From Gremmenia infestans (lineage: Eukaryota; Ascomycota; Leotiomycetes; Helotiales; Hamatocanthoscyphaceae), in NCBI GenBank assembly GCA_032629725.1, contig JAFEVB010000038.1, positions 124,001 to 188,000 of the forward strand: DNA of 64,000 nt. The letters are read 5' to 3'. Positions within the stretch are counted from its first letter, which is position 1, and each line of letters starts with the position of its first letter. The notes below the pieces were generated by a model. That model did not search any database, had not been told where the DNA came from, and worked only from the letters and a program-made list of their open reading frames with translations. The position numbers and the translations under genes were made by a program. This document shows positions 23,627-36,200 of the stretch, one piece after another.

Positions 23627-25426
23627 GGCTGGTTGAAGGAATCAAGATCCCCTCAAGCCGGTGTGGGTGTGTGTATGTGAAGATGTTGATATTGGGAGAA
23701 GAGGAAGATTGTTGCGCTCTCCTCTTCTTTCTGGGGTTGTGAAACCAAAGAAAGGCTGGGGCTGGGTTCGCGACGGTTCCAAGCCAGCGTCAGAGGTGCT
23801 GATAAGGGCAAGGGGTGGGTGGCTTGAATGGGGGGTCTCGCCTGTTATTTCTTGTTATCTGGAGGCGATGACTGTGGCGTAGGCGTGTGCGCAATCGTTT
23901 GGCCACCGGAGAAAGCCTTTCTTTCACTGGCGCGGATTTCTTTTCTTGTTTCTGAATCTCTTTTTCTCTCCTTTAACTTTTCAAGGCTGAAGAACAGAAA
24001 CTATTGTATTGTTGCATAGTAGGTAATTGAAATGGTATTCATGGGATAGATGATCTGAAGAGTGAGAGAGGGGAGCTTATTATGGCTTTCTCTTGCCGTA
24101 TATTCCTATTCCTCTAGAGAAGTCCCTTCCGTCTTGGTCGGTCTTCTTGGCTGCGTGCGGGGCAACGTCCGGTAGCAGTACGAAGCATGCAAAGCTACGG
24201 ATATACACAGATTGTGGCTTCTGTTTCTGGAAGTATTTTTGGTGGGTTTTCTGGTTTAGTATACACGCAGTCTTTTATGTTGCACGCATGATGAAGCCAA
24301 GCAAAGCAGTGCAGTCAAGCCAAGAGCCAGCACTTCGTCATCCGCCAGTATTATTCGCGACGTGAATCATTTCTCTTTCTTAACAAGTGGCAGCGATTGA
24401 TTGGCAGCTCAGGGCTGTATAATCCTACAGTCTGGTACAATATAAGGTATGGAACTCTCTTTCTGATCGTGGCCGTGGGTCAAGTTGACAAGACGCCAAG
24501 TACTCGTACTGCACAAGACCTCGATTGTCCAGAACGTTACTTGTACCACTATTCATCGTCGAATGTGACAGTCAGCCAGTACTTCCAATTCTAGAAGGCC
24601 GTTGTCGCCCAGATCTTCGCAATCCATCGTGTATTCATATTGTCATCAGGTTTTCTCTCCCAACTTCTATTAGTACGGTAGAGAAGCTGTCGGCGTGGAC
24701 ACATGCCCTTGGCTCTTACTCATCAACAAGAGGAGCAAGCTGAACATCACTTGGCTGTGCGACTTTTCACTTTCTTCATTTGTTTCCACGCAGCAGAAGT
24801 ATGACAGCCGAGAGCATTAGACTGGAATGGCGCCCATGTGGGAAGAGCATCGTAATGTCGTGATTCGGATGGAGAGTCGAGTGACTTTACAAGGTCCAGC
24901 GGCTTGCATCACAAACCTCACGAGCCATCAAAGATTCTCAGGATCTTTCATCCGGTACTCTCATTCATCCATCTAGGGATGGCGATTGATTTTTGAAAAG
25001 ATATCTCCATTGCATCCCTTCTTGACTGAGAATCGTCCTAGCAAACAGGGTTTATAATAATGGAATGAAGCGCGCCTCAAGGTCTGTTTTCTCCATGTTT
25101 TAGTCAACAGGAATGACAATTGAAGCCTAGATTCCCTTCAAACATATATAATCTCTGCATTGTTGCTCTACAATTGGTCCACCGTTCTCATCCCTACCCT
25201 TCTCATCTCCTTCTCATCTCCATTCCATTCTTCAAGCGTTTTCGTGTTTCGACCAACCCCTTTACATTCCACGCCATGGCTCTCCAAACCGCGCGACGCG
25301 ACATACATGCATAAAACGTAGCTTGCCTGCTCTATCTCCAGCAAGGTCTACACGCCATTTGAAAACTTCCACTCACTCAATAATCCTTCGATTGATCATT
25401 CAACTTTGTCAAAACACGTTTCCAAC
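23627..25426. promoter_or_regulatory. 1.8-kb divergent intergenic region
   Basis: Lies between the start of the carrier (minus) and the start of the surface protein (plus). No coding support; both promoters must be here. Confidence 0.4.
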
Positions 25427-26119
25427 ATGAGTATCAAGCAAGTAGTGCTCCTCCTCGGAGCCGCTGCGGTTGTTAGCAGCAGCAACATTGCACGACAGGA
25501 CCCACCTATCGGGAACACCACCACCAGCCTGTCTACCATAATCAGCACTTCAATCTCAACCGTCTATTCCACAAATATAAACACAGCCGTATACTCCACA
25601 AACACCTCCACAACAGACACAGGCTCAACCTCAACCCTCTACACCACAGACCTAATAACCATAACCTCCTGCGCGCCCACCGTAACCGACTGCCCGCTCA
25701 ATAGCTACACCGTCCTCACCACCTCCTCCCCAATAAGCGAGATCATCTACGAAACGACGCTCATAACCATCACCTCCTGCCCCGCCACCGTCACAGACTG
25801 CCCCCTCAGCTCTACCGCCGTCTCCACCTCCTATATCCCAGTCACCACCGTGACATGTCCCGCCACCACACCTCCTGCTCCCCCACCCACCACCGCCTCC
25901 GCTACCGCCAGCATCCCGCCCGCCGTCCAGTCACTGACCATCACCGTGGAGAGCAAGAACGGCGGCGCGGCTGCTAGTAGCACGCCGAAGGGCAATGTGA
26001 GCACGACCCCGTGTCCGACTCCGAGCAACAGCGTTGTGACTGCTTCTGGAGCTGGGAGGTTGGCTGGCTATGGGGCTGCTGGTGTTTTTGCCGCTGTCGC
26101 GGTGATGGTTCTGGTATAA
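25427..26119 (+). CDS. Ser/Thr-rich GPI-anchored-type surface protein
   Basis: Predicted cell-wall or cell-surface protein; family not recognised. The start at 25427 opens a signal peptide (MSIKQVVLLLGAAAVVSSS); an ATG 21 bp upstream is in frame. The middle is Thr/Ser-rich with a twice-repeated unit of the form LITITSC-P-TVTDCPL, each with two cysteines, so likely disulfide-linked. A Pro/Thr stretch and Ser/Thr spacer follow. The C-terminus is a hydrophobic helix (YGAAGVFAAVAVMVLV) after a small-residue region (ASGAGRL), which fits a GPI attachment signal. Total 230 residues. No enzymatic motif. Confidence 0.85.
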   Translation: MSIKQVVLLLGAAAVVSSSNIARQDPPIGNTTTSLSTIISTSISTVYSTNINTAVYSTNTSTTDTGSTSTLYTTDLITITSCAPTVTDCPLNSYTVLTTSSPISEIIYETTLITITSCPATVTDCPLSSTAVSTSYIPVTTVTCPATTPPAPPPTTASATASIPPAVQSLTITVESKNGGAAASSTPKGNVSTTPCPTPSNSVVTASGAGRLAGYGAAGVFAAVAVMVLV

Positions 26120-26652
26120 TTGAATTTATATCAAAGGAAGGGGTAGAGATTCTTCTTACTTTTATTTCATTTTGGTTTGGTTTGGGGTTTGAGGGTAAAC
26201 ATTTCTTTGGTGTTGGAGGTTAGAATGAAATGGAATGGAATGGTGTGATGGTGTGTTTGAGAAGGGTTATAGGAAATCAAAAATCAAGATCTAGTGTACC
26301 GGTAGTCGTAGTGGGGGTACTAGATCTTGGAGTTTCAGCTTTGTGGATTTGGGATTACATTGCATTCAGAGGGGATTTTGGGGGGTTGGCATTGGGGAAT
26401 TGGAAATGTGTATAGCCTAGTTTAAAGGCAATTTATTATTCAAGTCATTATTCATTCATTCGATACTTTCTTCGGCGATTGATATTGCACATGCTAGTAT
26501 AACCAGTTCTCGAACCCCTGACTTTTGACTGACTTTTATTTCTACGTCTATTTTGTGAGGTAGGAATATGATGATGGCAACTGGGTATATGCTATCTACC
26601 TTACATACTCCTTGTAAGCTTTAATTTAACAAATCGTTCGCTTTTTTACTAA
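26120..26652. other. Convergent intergenic region
   Basis: No gene; AT-rich 3' flanks of two convergent genes. Confidence 0.4.
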
Positions 26653-28383
26653 TCAATGCCCTCGCAATACCCCACTAACAAGTTTCAACGCGTTGCCTTC
26701 CCAGCCCTCTGCACCTCCGTATTTTCTCACTACCTCTTTCATATGCGCATGGACATCCATATCCACATTAACATTGTTATCCATTTCGCCTTCGCTTTTT
26801 TCTGCATCTCCAACTCCTTGAAGTACACCTGGAATGGTGGTAGTGGTATTCTTCGGCTGTCTTCTCCGTCCGATCAACGCCGTATTCCGCGTACTAGGGA
26901 TCCGCAGCATTTCTTTTTCGACTACCCAGCCGCAGTCTTGGGCGATTTGGGAGACCCAGGAGACGAGGCTTGCGAAGGCGCTTGTGTTGGTGTTAGAGTT
27001 GGGATTGGATGTGGTGGTTTGTGAGTTGGGGGTTGATGAGGTTGAGGGGGTGGTTTTTGGAGCTCGGAATCGTGAGCCGGAGAGAGAGTGGCTGCAGCAG
27101 GGGATCATGATGAAGGGAGAGGAGGAGAGCGTTGCGAGGATGGGCGTCCAGGGTGTTAGTTCGTCGGCGTGGTTGGAGATTATGAATGTACCGGTGGGGA
27201 ATATGCCGTTGTGTATCCCGACTCCATCTCCTTCTCCCTTCCCAGCTTCGCTATCTAGACTCCGGTCTAGAGATCCTGACCCCGATCCCGCAGTCTGGAT
27301 AATAGAAGGTAATAATACCAATTCCTTTAGATTCTTCTGCGCTGCTTCAGACCACGTAGCCCAAGACTTGCGTCTCCTAGCATCGAATCCCCACCCCGCA
27401 TACCCTTCTTCCAGCAGAATGTGCACCAGCAATCCATTCCCACATCCAATATCCACAAACCCCGGAAACGTCACCCCACCATACATCTCCCTCCACAACT
27501 CGATCAAGAACGCCGCAATCCCTAGATCTTCAAACACGTGTTTCGTGGGATCCGTACTCTCGCTCCAGCTCTCACATAGGGCCTTTGCGTATTTGGCTTT
27601 TAGACGCGCGTAGGTGTTTTGCACGACGGCTTGCGGGAGCACTACGTCGTGGTGCACGCGTTTGACGTAGCCGGTTGATAGGCCTTGGCCGTGCTTGTGC
27701 AGGACGCGGAGGAGGTGGTGGGCTGTTTGCTCGTGTACTGGGGAGCGGGGGGAGGCGGGGAAGAATGAGTAGTGGATTGAGAGGGTTGCTTCTTTGGATG
27801 TAGATGTGGATGTAGAGGAGTTATTGGTGGTATGGAGAAAGGCTATTCCGCGAACGGAGGGGTGGTAGAATGGTGATTCTGAGGCGGATGATATGTGGGG
27901 GGTGTAGATCACGAGGGATTGAATATCTGAATCTCGTGTCTGCTCGTAGAACGTACAAGTCTGATCTAACGGTTTATCGAGGAGAGGATTTCTTGGGATC
28001 ATAGTCCTGACCATCACGGTCTTGAGATCAAAATTCTCGAAGTGTGCAATTCGTGGAGGGATTTCCGAGTCAGGTGCGAGGTTTGGGGTGAAGGGGATAT
28101 CGAGAGAGATATCTGCTCGGAAGAGACGGTTGGAGTTGATATTGGGGTTCCGGATGAGGTTCAGCATTACTTCTCTGAAGATTTCTGGGGGAAATGAACA
28201 GGAGTGTGAGAAGAGAGGTGTCCATGGTGTTGTTCCTATGGTGGTGGTGGTCTCCTCGAGGATTGGAGGGGAGCCTGCAGGTGAGGGGGTCGGTGAGAAG
28301 ATCATGGTTGAATGGTATCTCTTCGATCTGAGATTCCAGAGAGAATGAGGCTTTGCAAGCCGATACCAGCTTCTTAGAAGCAT
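26653..28383 (-). CDS. TRM44: tRNA (uracil-O2-)-methyltransferase Trm44
   Basis: AdoMet-dependent enzyme that 2'-O-methylates U44 of tRNA-Ser (family knowledge). Single exon; from the first ATG it encodes 576 residues, and an ATG at 28305 (residue 27) is an equally good start because the extra segment is a basic, mitochondrial-like stretch. The methyltransferase motif I is FVDIGCGNGLLVHIL at about 309-323, followed by GWGFDARRRKSW. Later the MIPCCSHSLSGSRFR motif, characteristic of Trm44, is present. The C-terminal third has Thr/Asn-rich and Val/Asp low-complexity inserts. Length and order fit the fungal family. Confidence 0.9.
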   Translation of the reverse strand: MLLRSWYRLAKPHSLWNLRSKRYHSTMIFSPTPSPAGSPPILEETTTTIGTTPWTPLFSHSCSFPPEIFREVMLNLIRNPNINSNRLFRADISLDIPFTPNLAPDSEIPPRIAHFENFDLKTVMVRTMIPRNPLLDKPLDQTCTFYEQTRDSDIQSLVIYTPHISSASESPFYHPSVRGIAFLHTTNNSSTSTSTSKEATLSIHYSFFPASPRSPVHEQTAHHLLRVLHKHGQGLSTGYVKRVHHDVVLPQAVVQNTYARLKAKYAKALCESWSESTDPTKHVFEDLGIAAFLIELWREMYGGVTFPGFVDIGCGNGLLVHILLEEGYAGWGFDARRRKSWATWSEAAQKNLKELVLLPSIIQTAGSGSGSLDRSLDSEAGKGEGDGVGIHNGIFPTGTFIISNHADELTPWTPILATLSSSPFIMIPCCSHSLSGSRFRAPKTTPSTSSTPNSQTTTSNPNSNTNTSAFASLVSWVSQIAQDCGWVVEKEMLRIPSTRNTALIGRRRQPKNTTTTIPGVLQGVGDAEKSEGEMDNNVNVDMDVHAHMKEVVRKYGGAEGWEGNALKLVSGVLRGH

Positions 28384-28556
28384 GAGTTGGCAATGTGGTA
28401 AAAATTTAGCACGTGATGGAATAATTTTTGACTTTGTTAGATGCGGTATTAGTCAGCATAGTGGTTTATAACCTCACTTTACTTGTAGGGCCAACTCAGC
28501 TTAAATAAAGTCGCTCTGACGTTTCAAGTCCTAGGCTTTCCATCGTGGACATAAGA
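28384..28556. other. Trm44 upstream flank
   Basis: Short non-coding stretch. CACGTG-like AGCACGTGATGG occurs at about 28409-28420, some 30 bp upstream of the longer Trm44 start. Confidence 0.3.
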
Positions 28557-28615
28557 AGCATAAGGCTTTTTATACTCGAGTAGTAAAAGCCGTACAACCC
28601 TATAGGAATAGGAGT
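28557..28615. mobile_element. Diverged MITE relic
   Basis: GCATAAGGCTTTTT followed by a GTAAAAGCCGTA-like segment and a terminal GGAGTTAAC matches, in the same order, one arm of the MITE at 13809-13944 read on the opposite strand. The other arm is missing, and the terminal repeat has extra bases. Confidence 0.45.
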
Positions 28616-29103
28616 TAACTGGTAATTATACGTACTAAGTCACATTTCGATTGATAAAGTCTCGGGATATTCTTCATTCTTCATTTGCATGTTACCAGTG
28701 TCTCATCTGATACTCTTATGATATACAGATAGAGAAAAATTAACAAATATGAAAACACTAACCCCCCTTTACGACCCTTCACCAATCGGCGTTGACGGAC
28801 CGCAAGGCCTGAATTGCTCGGGTGCGCTAGCAAAGTGGAACTAGCAGGGATGCTACTTCCCCAGAATTTCAAAATTATCAATGTCGAGCCATTATTTCTT
28901 TCGTCGGGTCGCAAGCTCTTTCATTCTACACCTTCTTTAACTTTTCTGTCTGCCTTCTCTCTCTCTCTATGCCATGAATTCCTGAATCTGCATTTCTGCG
29001 ATACCAATTAGGAGTTGTCAGTCCGTGGTACATACGTTTGCCAACTCAACGCGAGATACCCTGTAGAGGCGATCAGGTTACAAAAGCGCGTTCAAAGGCC
29101 ACG
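28616..29103. other. Aldehyde dehydrogenase upstream region
   Basis: No gene seen; contains a CTCTCTCT run near 28957-28966. Confidence 0.35.
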
Positions 29104-30983
29104 ATGGCAGAAATGCAGATGGATGAAAATGGGCTGTTTGCTGGGTGGAAAGAGGGTGAAATGTGAGTGCTCAATGGCTCCTCAAACCTTCTTTGCTAAT
29201 TCCTTGCAGTGAAAGGCTTCTCTACGGCTCTGCCATAGGCTCGACAGTCTTCGTAGCGATGTTAATCTGGTCTGCCGTCTGGTTTAAGGAATGGTATTAT
29301 AGCGAGCCCATCATAAAATACACGGTTGCAGTCCCCGCCCCGCCAGAGGATTCGAGAGTACTCGAGAGGCCGTCAATCAAAGCCGCGGGCACAACAGCCA
29401 TCCAATGCTATGCCCCTGCGACTGGCGAATTCCTCGGCTTTGTGAACCCCTCTACGCCAGAGGGAATCGACCGCGCAATCGAGAAGGCACAGACGGCGCA
29501 GGATAAATGGGCGGCAACAACCTTCTCCCAGAGACGGCAGGTGTTGAGGTGCATTATTGCTTTTGTCATAGAGAATCAGGAGGATATTTGCAGAGTTGCT
29601 TGTCTGGATTCGGGGAAGACTATGATTGATGCTACGCTAGGAGAGATTTTGGTCACCGTCGAGAAGCTGCAGTGGACAATTGATCATGGAGAGAAAGCTC
29701 TACGGCCCTCGAGGAGACCGACGAACCTGTTGATGGCATATAAGAAGAATACCGTGCAGTATGATCCGCTCGGAGTTGTTGCTGCGTTGGTCTCATGGAA
29801 CTACCCATTTCATAACCTGATCGGTCCTATAATTTCTGCCATCTTTTCTGGCAATGCTATCGTGGTCAAGGCGTCGGAAAATACGGCTTGGAGCGTCAAC
29901 TACTTCACTCTTATTGTCAAAGGGGCTCTCCACATCTGTGGTCACGATGCCCACCTTGTCCAGACCCTTGTAACCTGGCCCCAAACTGCCAACCACCTTA
30001 CATCTCACCCATCTATCTCTCATGTTACTTTCATCGGAAGCCGACCTGTTGCCAAATTCGTTGCGGCATCGGCTGCAAAATCTCTTACCCCTGTGGTTGC
30101 AGAGCTAGGTGGAAAAGATGCTGCAATTATTCTTGATACTGCTGTGAAAGATCTTCCCCGAATAGTTGAAATCCTTCTACGTGGGACTTTTCAAGCAGCT
30201 GGTCAAAATTGTATTGGCATCGAACGCATAGTCGCATGCCCCAAAGTTTACGACAAACTTGTCCTCGCACTAGAGCCACGGATTCGAGCTATTCGCGTAG
30301 GGTCAATTCTCGACGCGCCTAAAGGCACACAAGTCGACATGGGAGCCATGATTTCAGACACATCCTTCGATAGACTTGAAAATCTCATTCAAGGCGCCGT
30401 CAAAGACGGAGCACGTCTTCTCGTCGGTGGGTCAAGATTCCACCACCCAGTACACCACTCAGGCCACTATTTCCAACCCACTTTCCTCGTCGACGTTACG
30501 CCAGAAATGGCCATCGCGAACGAGGAATGCTTTGGACCCATCTGTGTCCTTATGCGAGCCAAGAATCCGGAGGACGCTTGTGGGATAGCTAATGCACCGG
30601 ATTTTGGTCTTGGTGCATCTGTTTTTGGGGCTTCTGATTACCACATGCGGGCCGTCATTCGGAATTTGAAGACGGGAATGGTAGCCGTGAATGACTTTGC
30701 GGCTTACTACGCAGTCCAATTACCATTCGGAGGTGTAGGCGGCAGTGGATACGGTCGTTTTGCTGGCGAAGAAGGGCTTAGGGGTTTGTGCAATATCAAA
30801 GCTGTTTGCGAGGATCGCTGGGGCTGGGCGGGTATTCGGACGGCTATTCCTGCGCAGATTAGATATCCGATTCCGAATACGGCGAAGGGATATGAGTTTG
30901 TGAGGGCGATCGTGGAGGTTGGATATGGGATGTGGCCTTGGGGGCGAGCGGCTGGTATCAAGAGGATTCTGAAAAATATGTGA
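29104..30983 (+). CDS. Membrane-anchored aldehyde dehydrogenase (Msc7-like)
   Basis: NAD(P)-dependent aldehyde dehydrogenase of the fungal Msc7 group, probably on the endoplasmic reticulum membrane. Exons are 29104-29162 and 29210-30983, giving 610 residues. The first exon supplies MAEMQMDENGLFAGWKEG and joins at GAA AT|T GAA to ERLLYGSAIG. A TM helix at about 28-44 (TVFVAMLIWSAVWF) follows. The dehydrogenase domain has SWNYPFHN (about 215), ELGGKD with the general-base Glu at about 318, and the catalytic Cys at about 354 in AGQNCIGIER. Other landmarks are GNAIVVKASE and NEECFGPI near the end. All key residues are present. Substrate unknown; yeast Msc7 is itself poorly understood. Confidence 0.92.
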
Positions 30984-31449
30984 GTGACACGGCTTGTATA
31001 TTATTGATGATGTTAGATACCTTGATGCGAAATATGCATTTTTTGCGTTCCAATGCTTGGGCAAGTGCAAGGGGGTGTGGTTGCGAGAAAGGGTGAGGGG
31101 GTGAAACTCGCTAGTCGTGATGTGATGCTCCAATTTTTTCATTCTCCTCTAGTGTAGAGTTCTATCCTCACTTTTCCCAATGACGGCTCCGCTTTAATAT
31201 TCATTTGCATTGCTCATTGCTCATCATTTCCCATTAAGAAAGTGCCATAGAGATACGAGTATGTTGAAAATTCAACATTTCAAATTTCACTTCTATAGTT
31301 ACACTTTGGAAATAGTGGGGGTATTATTACAATGCTCTGCTTGGGCACTGATGGCCCCACGGAATTCAATCAATGGATAATTCCTTGTCCACGGACAGCT
31401 TCGATCTCCCTCTGTACGGCATTTTGCTTTGCATGGCACATACCCATGC
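30984..31449. other. Convergent intergenic region
   Basis: No gene seen. Should carry the 3' ends of the dehydrogenase and the zinc-finger gene. Confidence 0.4.
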
Positions 31450-32305
31450 CTAGTCAAACATAGAAGGATATATCAGCCCATCAAGACACGTCCCAGTGGA
31501 TGATGACAGACTGTTGGAAAACTCGTCGTCAACCCAATTTCCTAGGCCATAGAAGTCTGATGGCTGGTTGAAGAGCTGCTCCAACGAGTCTTCTGTGCCC
31601 TGTACATCGAATGACGGGGTACTGGATGTTGAGTTGTTGTTGAAACTCCAGGGATCGAAGATTGTGCAGCCGCTGTAGCTCGAAGGGATGTTCATGCTTG
31701 AGCTTCTGGAGTATTGGCTTGGTGGTTGGCTCACGCTCAAGAACATGTCGAGGGGGGATCTTGAGGTATCATCATGTATTGGAGGCGCATCGAAGCTATT
31801 TAGGCTGTCGTATATATCATACGCGGTGCTGTGCATTGAAGATGCCCCAAAGGCTTTTGTCTGAGTGTGAGGCTTGCCACAAGGATCCGGCGACTTTTGA
31901 GATTCTTGAGGATCTTGATCTTTGAGATGAGATGATATGTTAGTCGCGTTTCTCGATACTGTACTAGGTCTCAGACTTACTTGGAGTTCCATGGATCGAT
32001 GCGGTATGTTCTCTCAGCTTGTCGCGCCGTCCAGTTGTATATCTACATCCCTCATACATGCATGAACTCTTCGGACCGTGGATGGATTTTTTATGGCGGA
32101 TCAAATCGGCTTTACGACGGAAAGTAGATTTGCAAGCGTCGACATCACAGTTGAGTGCGCTTGGACGGACATGGGGTTTCGACTTGCTCGTACTCGTGGT
32201 TGAATCTGAGGTAGGGGTGCTTAGAGGGCTTAGGTATAAGTATGAATTGTCCTCAATATCACAAAATGAAGACCAAGACTCTAAGACTGGGGGTATTTGA
32301 GACAT
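31450..32305 (-). CDS. Two-finger C2H2 zinc-finger protein
   Basis: Probable nuclear DNA-binding regulator. Minus-strand exons 32305-31981 and 31919-31450 join in frame (CCA A|AT CAA) to 264 residues. An in-frame ATG at 32362 adds 19 residues. The fingers are CDVDACKSTFRRKADLIRH...H and CMYEGCRYTTGRRDKLREH...H, both with C-x4-C spacing, at about 63-113. The C-terminal half is Ser-, Pro- and Asp-rich (SFNNNSTSSTPSFDVQG; DSLEQLFNQPSDFYGLGNW) with acidic/aromatic clusters that look like an activation region. Targets unknown. Confidence 0.85.
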
Positions 32306-33232
32306 GGCTCTAGGGACTAGATGTTGTTCAATTTGGAAAATGATGATGGTTCGAAACTGCATTGCTATGGCAGCAGCACAGCGAGTACTTAAAGCTCATT
32401 ATATTATGCCATGGTTTCTCAAAGAAGGAGTTGCAATGGCGGTCCATCGTGCTTACCGGACTCGCTGGCGGTCTGGACAAAGTCAGGATGGACAGCATCT
32501 GTATACTATGCCGATCTTCGAAGGTGCCTTTAAAGATAGAACAGAAAATAAATGTTGGTTTCGTATTTCAGCTGACCGACTGGTGTGGCTGCAAGAATTG
32601 TCGACGTTAGAATATCCGTCGCTTAGTTCCTACCCCTGAAAGACTGGGGGATTCCAATGGAACAGGAGTGTACGTATTGACCTGCATGTTTATGCTATCA
32701 TGCGCTCCCAAACTGGGTGACCGCCTTGCGCCTCCGTCTTTCCAAACTCGGTGGTGGTCTAGACTCCAGGTTGAGGCTGAGCGGCCACCATCTCACCTTC
32801 CCTGCCGTGCCTCTCGTCTCACGACGAAATAAACTCACCACAATTTCATCATACTTTCAGCATTCTGGACCCTTTTTTAATCGAATACAAGGCCGTTTTC
32901 CGACGTCATTACCCGTTGTGTTTTGTTTCAGGGGTCAGCTTCTCAGCTTATCAGATTGTGGTCCAGAATCGCTATTGGCTACTGCATCTCACTCAATGCC
33001 AACAGACTAAGCGCTGAGCTTTGGTGGTTGGGTCAGGGCAATCATAAGAAGTCTTTTAGGGCTTCGTCCTGATCTTCAATTAAAAAGGCTCCTATATGCA
33101 CACCGTAGCTGATCCGCCCTTCTAGAACCTCAAGTTCCTCAACAGCCGGTACGGATTAATTGGCAAAGACTCATGGACCTAGTCCTCGTAGATAGGTAGG
33201 CATTGTGTCCAGGGCGTATTTCACGTTGTACC
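32306..33232. promoter_or_regulatory. Divergent intergenic region between two zinc-finger genes
   Basis: Both zinc-finger regulators start from this 0.9-kb region. A CRE-like CCGACGTCATTACC (TGACGTCA-related half with an extended core) occurs near 32896-32909. Frames open here show no domain. Confidence 0.35.
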
Positions 33233-36200
33233 ATGTCGTCGTCGTCGTCAGCAGCCGCTCATGTGGGAGTGGGTAAGTTGTTTGTCCGCTCAGATTAGTA
33301 GAGTCTGGCTAATACCCATCTAGATATGAACAACCCTTCCAATCTTCATCTCTATTCCCAAATACTGGTGTTCAAGACAGACATTTCAAAGGAAGACGTG
33401 GCGTTTGAGAATCTTCAGGCTTCGCAACAGAGGAGCGTTCAAGCCATAGCCCATCATTTTGGTTTGGACTACGAGTACTCCAAGGCATCCCGAACAGTGA
33501 GAATCAGTAGACCAGAAATACCTGGTTTATCTGAGCTCAAAGATCTTGAGGATCGAGATGTTCAGCTATCACACCTCGACCAATTCCAGTACAACTCGAA
33601 TTCGTTGACCTCTGCTACGACTTCTACGTCTCTGATACCTTCCGCTATATTCGATTCAGCATTGTCTGTGGATTTGTCTTCTACAATCCCGAGTAATACT
33701 TATTCTTATTCTGGTCATTATTCTGTTCACGAGACCCCTGCCTCCCCAGTCTCATTGCTTGAACAGGTTGAAGAAATGCCTTCCATAATGGAGCTCTCCT
33801 CTCACAACCCCGAAATCGGGACTCATGTGAAGAGAAAACACTCTGGAAGCGGCCGCTCTGCTCGAAGTTATATTTCAAAAGGTCCCTGGAATGCCTGGCG
33901 GCTGAGTACACGCAAGAAGACACGCCCAGATACCCCCAAAGATGACAATCCGAGCAAGGTCCAACCAATTGCTCACTCCTGTAGTGTTTGCAAAATGACA
34001 TTTCTTCAAGAAGCAGATCTGAAACGTCATGAGAAGTCACACTTAAAACAAACTCGTTTTCAATGCCCAGAGTGCGTCATGGGCTTCATGCGCCGAGACC
34101 TGATGCTAAGGCATCAGCAAAGGGTTCACTCGGGCCCCCTTTACCCTCCTGTTTCATTGAATGCTCGTAAAGACCAGAGACGTGCAAACGTCTCAGGTTC
34201 AAGGCTCAATAAAGGTTCCCCAGCCACAGGCATACCTGAAGCAGCCGTGCTTTCTCCATCTGTGCTACCCTCTTCTCCAGAAGAGACCGACTGGACAAGT
34301 GAGCTATTGACTGCTCCACCAACATCCCGTTACAACCAAACGGAAAGTAAGCCAAGCTCAACATACAGTGCGCATAGCGAATATGATCGGAGTAAGCAAA
34401 GCAGTATTTTTAGCGGCGAAAGTACATATAGCCAGACGGGCTCAGGCTTCCAGGAACTTGTCTTCGACTCAACTTCCGTATATTCAGGCAGCCTGTTGTC
34501 GGCTGCTTCGGGAAGACGAGGACCTTTAAGCGATTGGGCTCGGGCGGGCGCCAATGCGGTCAAGAAAGTAGGAGCTTGCTGGTGTGTTGAAATTTTCATT
34601 GTGTCTTCTTTTACAATGGTTGTGCTTGCTTGGGTCTCCCACAATACTCTCATAAGTTTATGCAAGTTGCTAATGCTAAACTGTAGGCGATGTAAGTTTC
34701 TGAGGAAAACGGTACGTGCTTGAATCATTCTTCGACTCGTATTAATGTTGACTTTGAAAGTGTGAACTTGAAAACCCTTGTGCGCTGTGTCCAAGAAGTG
34801 ACAAGTCCAAATGGGAAGCTGTTGGATGCAGGCGTGGCGACTTCCAACCTGAGTTGCCTCTCAACAGCTTGTGCAGGCACAACCCACTTGCGTACCCAGC
34901 AGAAGAAGAAAAGCGTGCTATATCAGCTCTTGCAGCTGCATCACAAAATGCAACAAATAGACGCGATGGATGGGTTAGACAAGAGTATAATTCTGACAGG
35001 GAAAACCAACGTTCACTTAGGGTTCCTGAAATTAGCGGGGTCCATCAATTGCTCGGTCAGGCATTTTCGAACGCCTGCAACTCGGTGGTCACCAAGCCAA
35101 GTCCAGGAGCTCTCGATCCCGTAAAGGAGTGTGTAATGGCAATAATGTGGGAGCTTTCTGAATGCCCTCTCCCAATTCTCGACTCGGTGGGTGGGTTGAA
35201 CGGCTTGATTCAGCTGATGGCTCCCGCAGCCGTTTATCAAGCCAGACAGGAAAATGTAAGGACTCTTTCCTTACCATATCCTAGGTCTGTAGACTATCTC
35301 CGCTCTTCGACCTCTTCATAGAGGAGTGTGAACTTCTCAAAAAGCAAAAGCCGTCTTCTGGACGTTCAAACTCGTCGACTCTATATGATAGACGTCCTCG
35401 AGCTAGACACAAAAAGGGACATTCATTATCATTCATTCTTGATGTCCTACTTCGTGTGGTACATTATATCCTAGTGCCGCTTTGTCTGTTCATCACGAGG
35501 CGTCCTCCTTGGCTTTGGAGCAGGTTCTTAGGATGCTAATTGAGAACTAAGACTACTAGGACTATCTGCGAGGAATCTCACTAACTTGATTTTCAGAACC
35601 AACTAATTTCCCAGTCCCTCATTTGTCTCCGCAGCTGCTTCGAAGCAATCCGCAAGAGAAATTCAGGCTTCATCACCCAATACTCGCACAATTACTGCAG
35701 CCCAAACTCGCGCGACTGCAAAGTCGAGTACGTCGCAACCGTTAACTTGCACCTACAAAGCTACTTCAACGAGCTCTCAAGAGTTATCTTCAAGAAAGAA
35801 AACATACGCAAGAAGAACACCTGCTATCTCTCCATATTTTACAGCTTCTGTATCCAGAGCATTGTCAGAAAATCACTCATCATGTTAGCATCGGAGGATG
35901 CTACTGCTTTGTTGCAAAGCCAGCGATATCTGCACATTCCGCTTAGGCTGTTCATTGCTAGTTCGGGAACCTACGACCCCCTAGCTCGCGATTTGCTTTC
36001 ATTCTCTGGCGCGAACGACGACCATGAGCAAGCGAGACTAGCGGTGGGGTACGGGGAGTGGTGTTTGAACGGGGTTGGTGACTCGGGGAGCTATCTCAAG
36101 AGGCTGTTTGAGGATGATGGAAGTCCGATTCCGGCCACTGGTAATCATGACCACGAAATAGAGGGAGAGGAAGAGCGATTTGAGAATGGCGACGATATGG

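Noticed and set aside
26834..27613. 259-codon plus-strand frame
   Set aside because: Antisense to Trm44, whose motifs are unmistakable on the other strand.
32304..32639. Plus frame overlapping the start of the C2H2 gene
   Set aside because: Opposes the zinc-finger gene's first exon and has no recognisable content.
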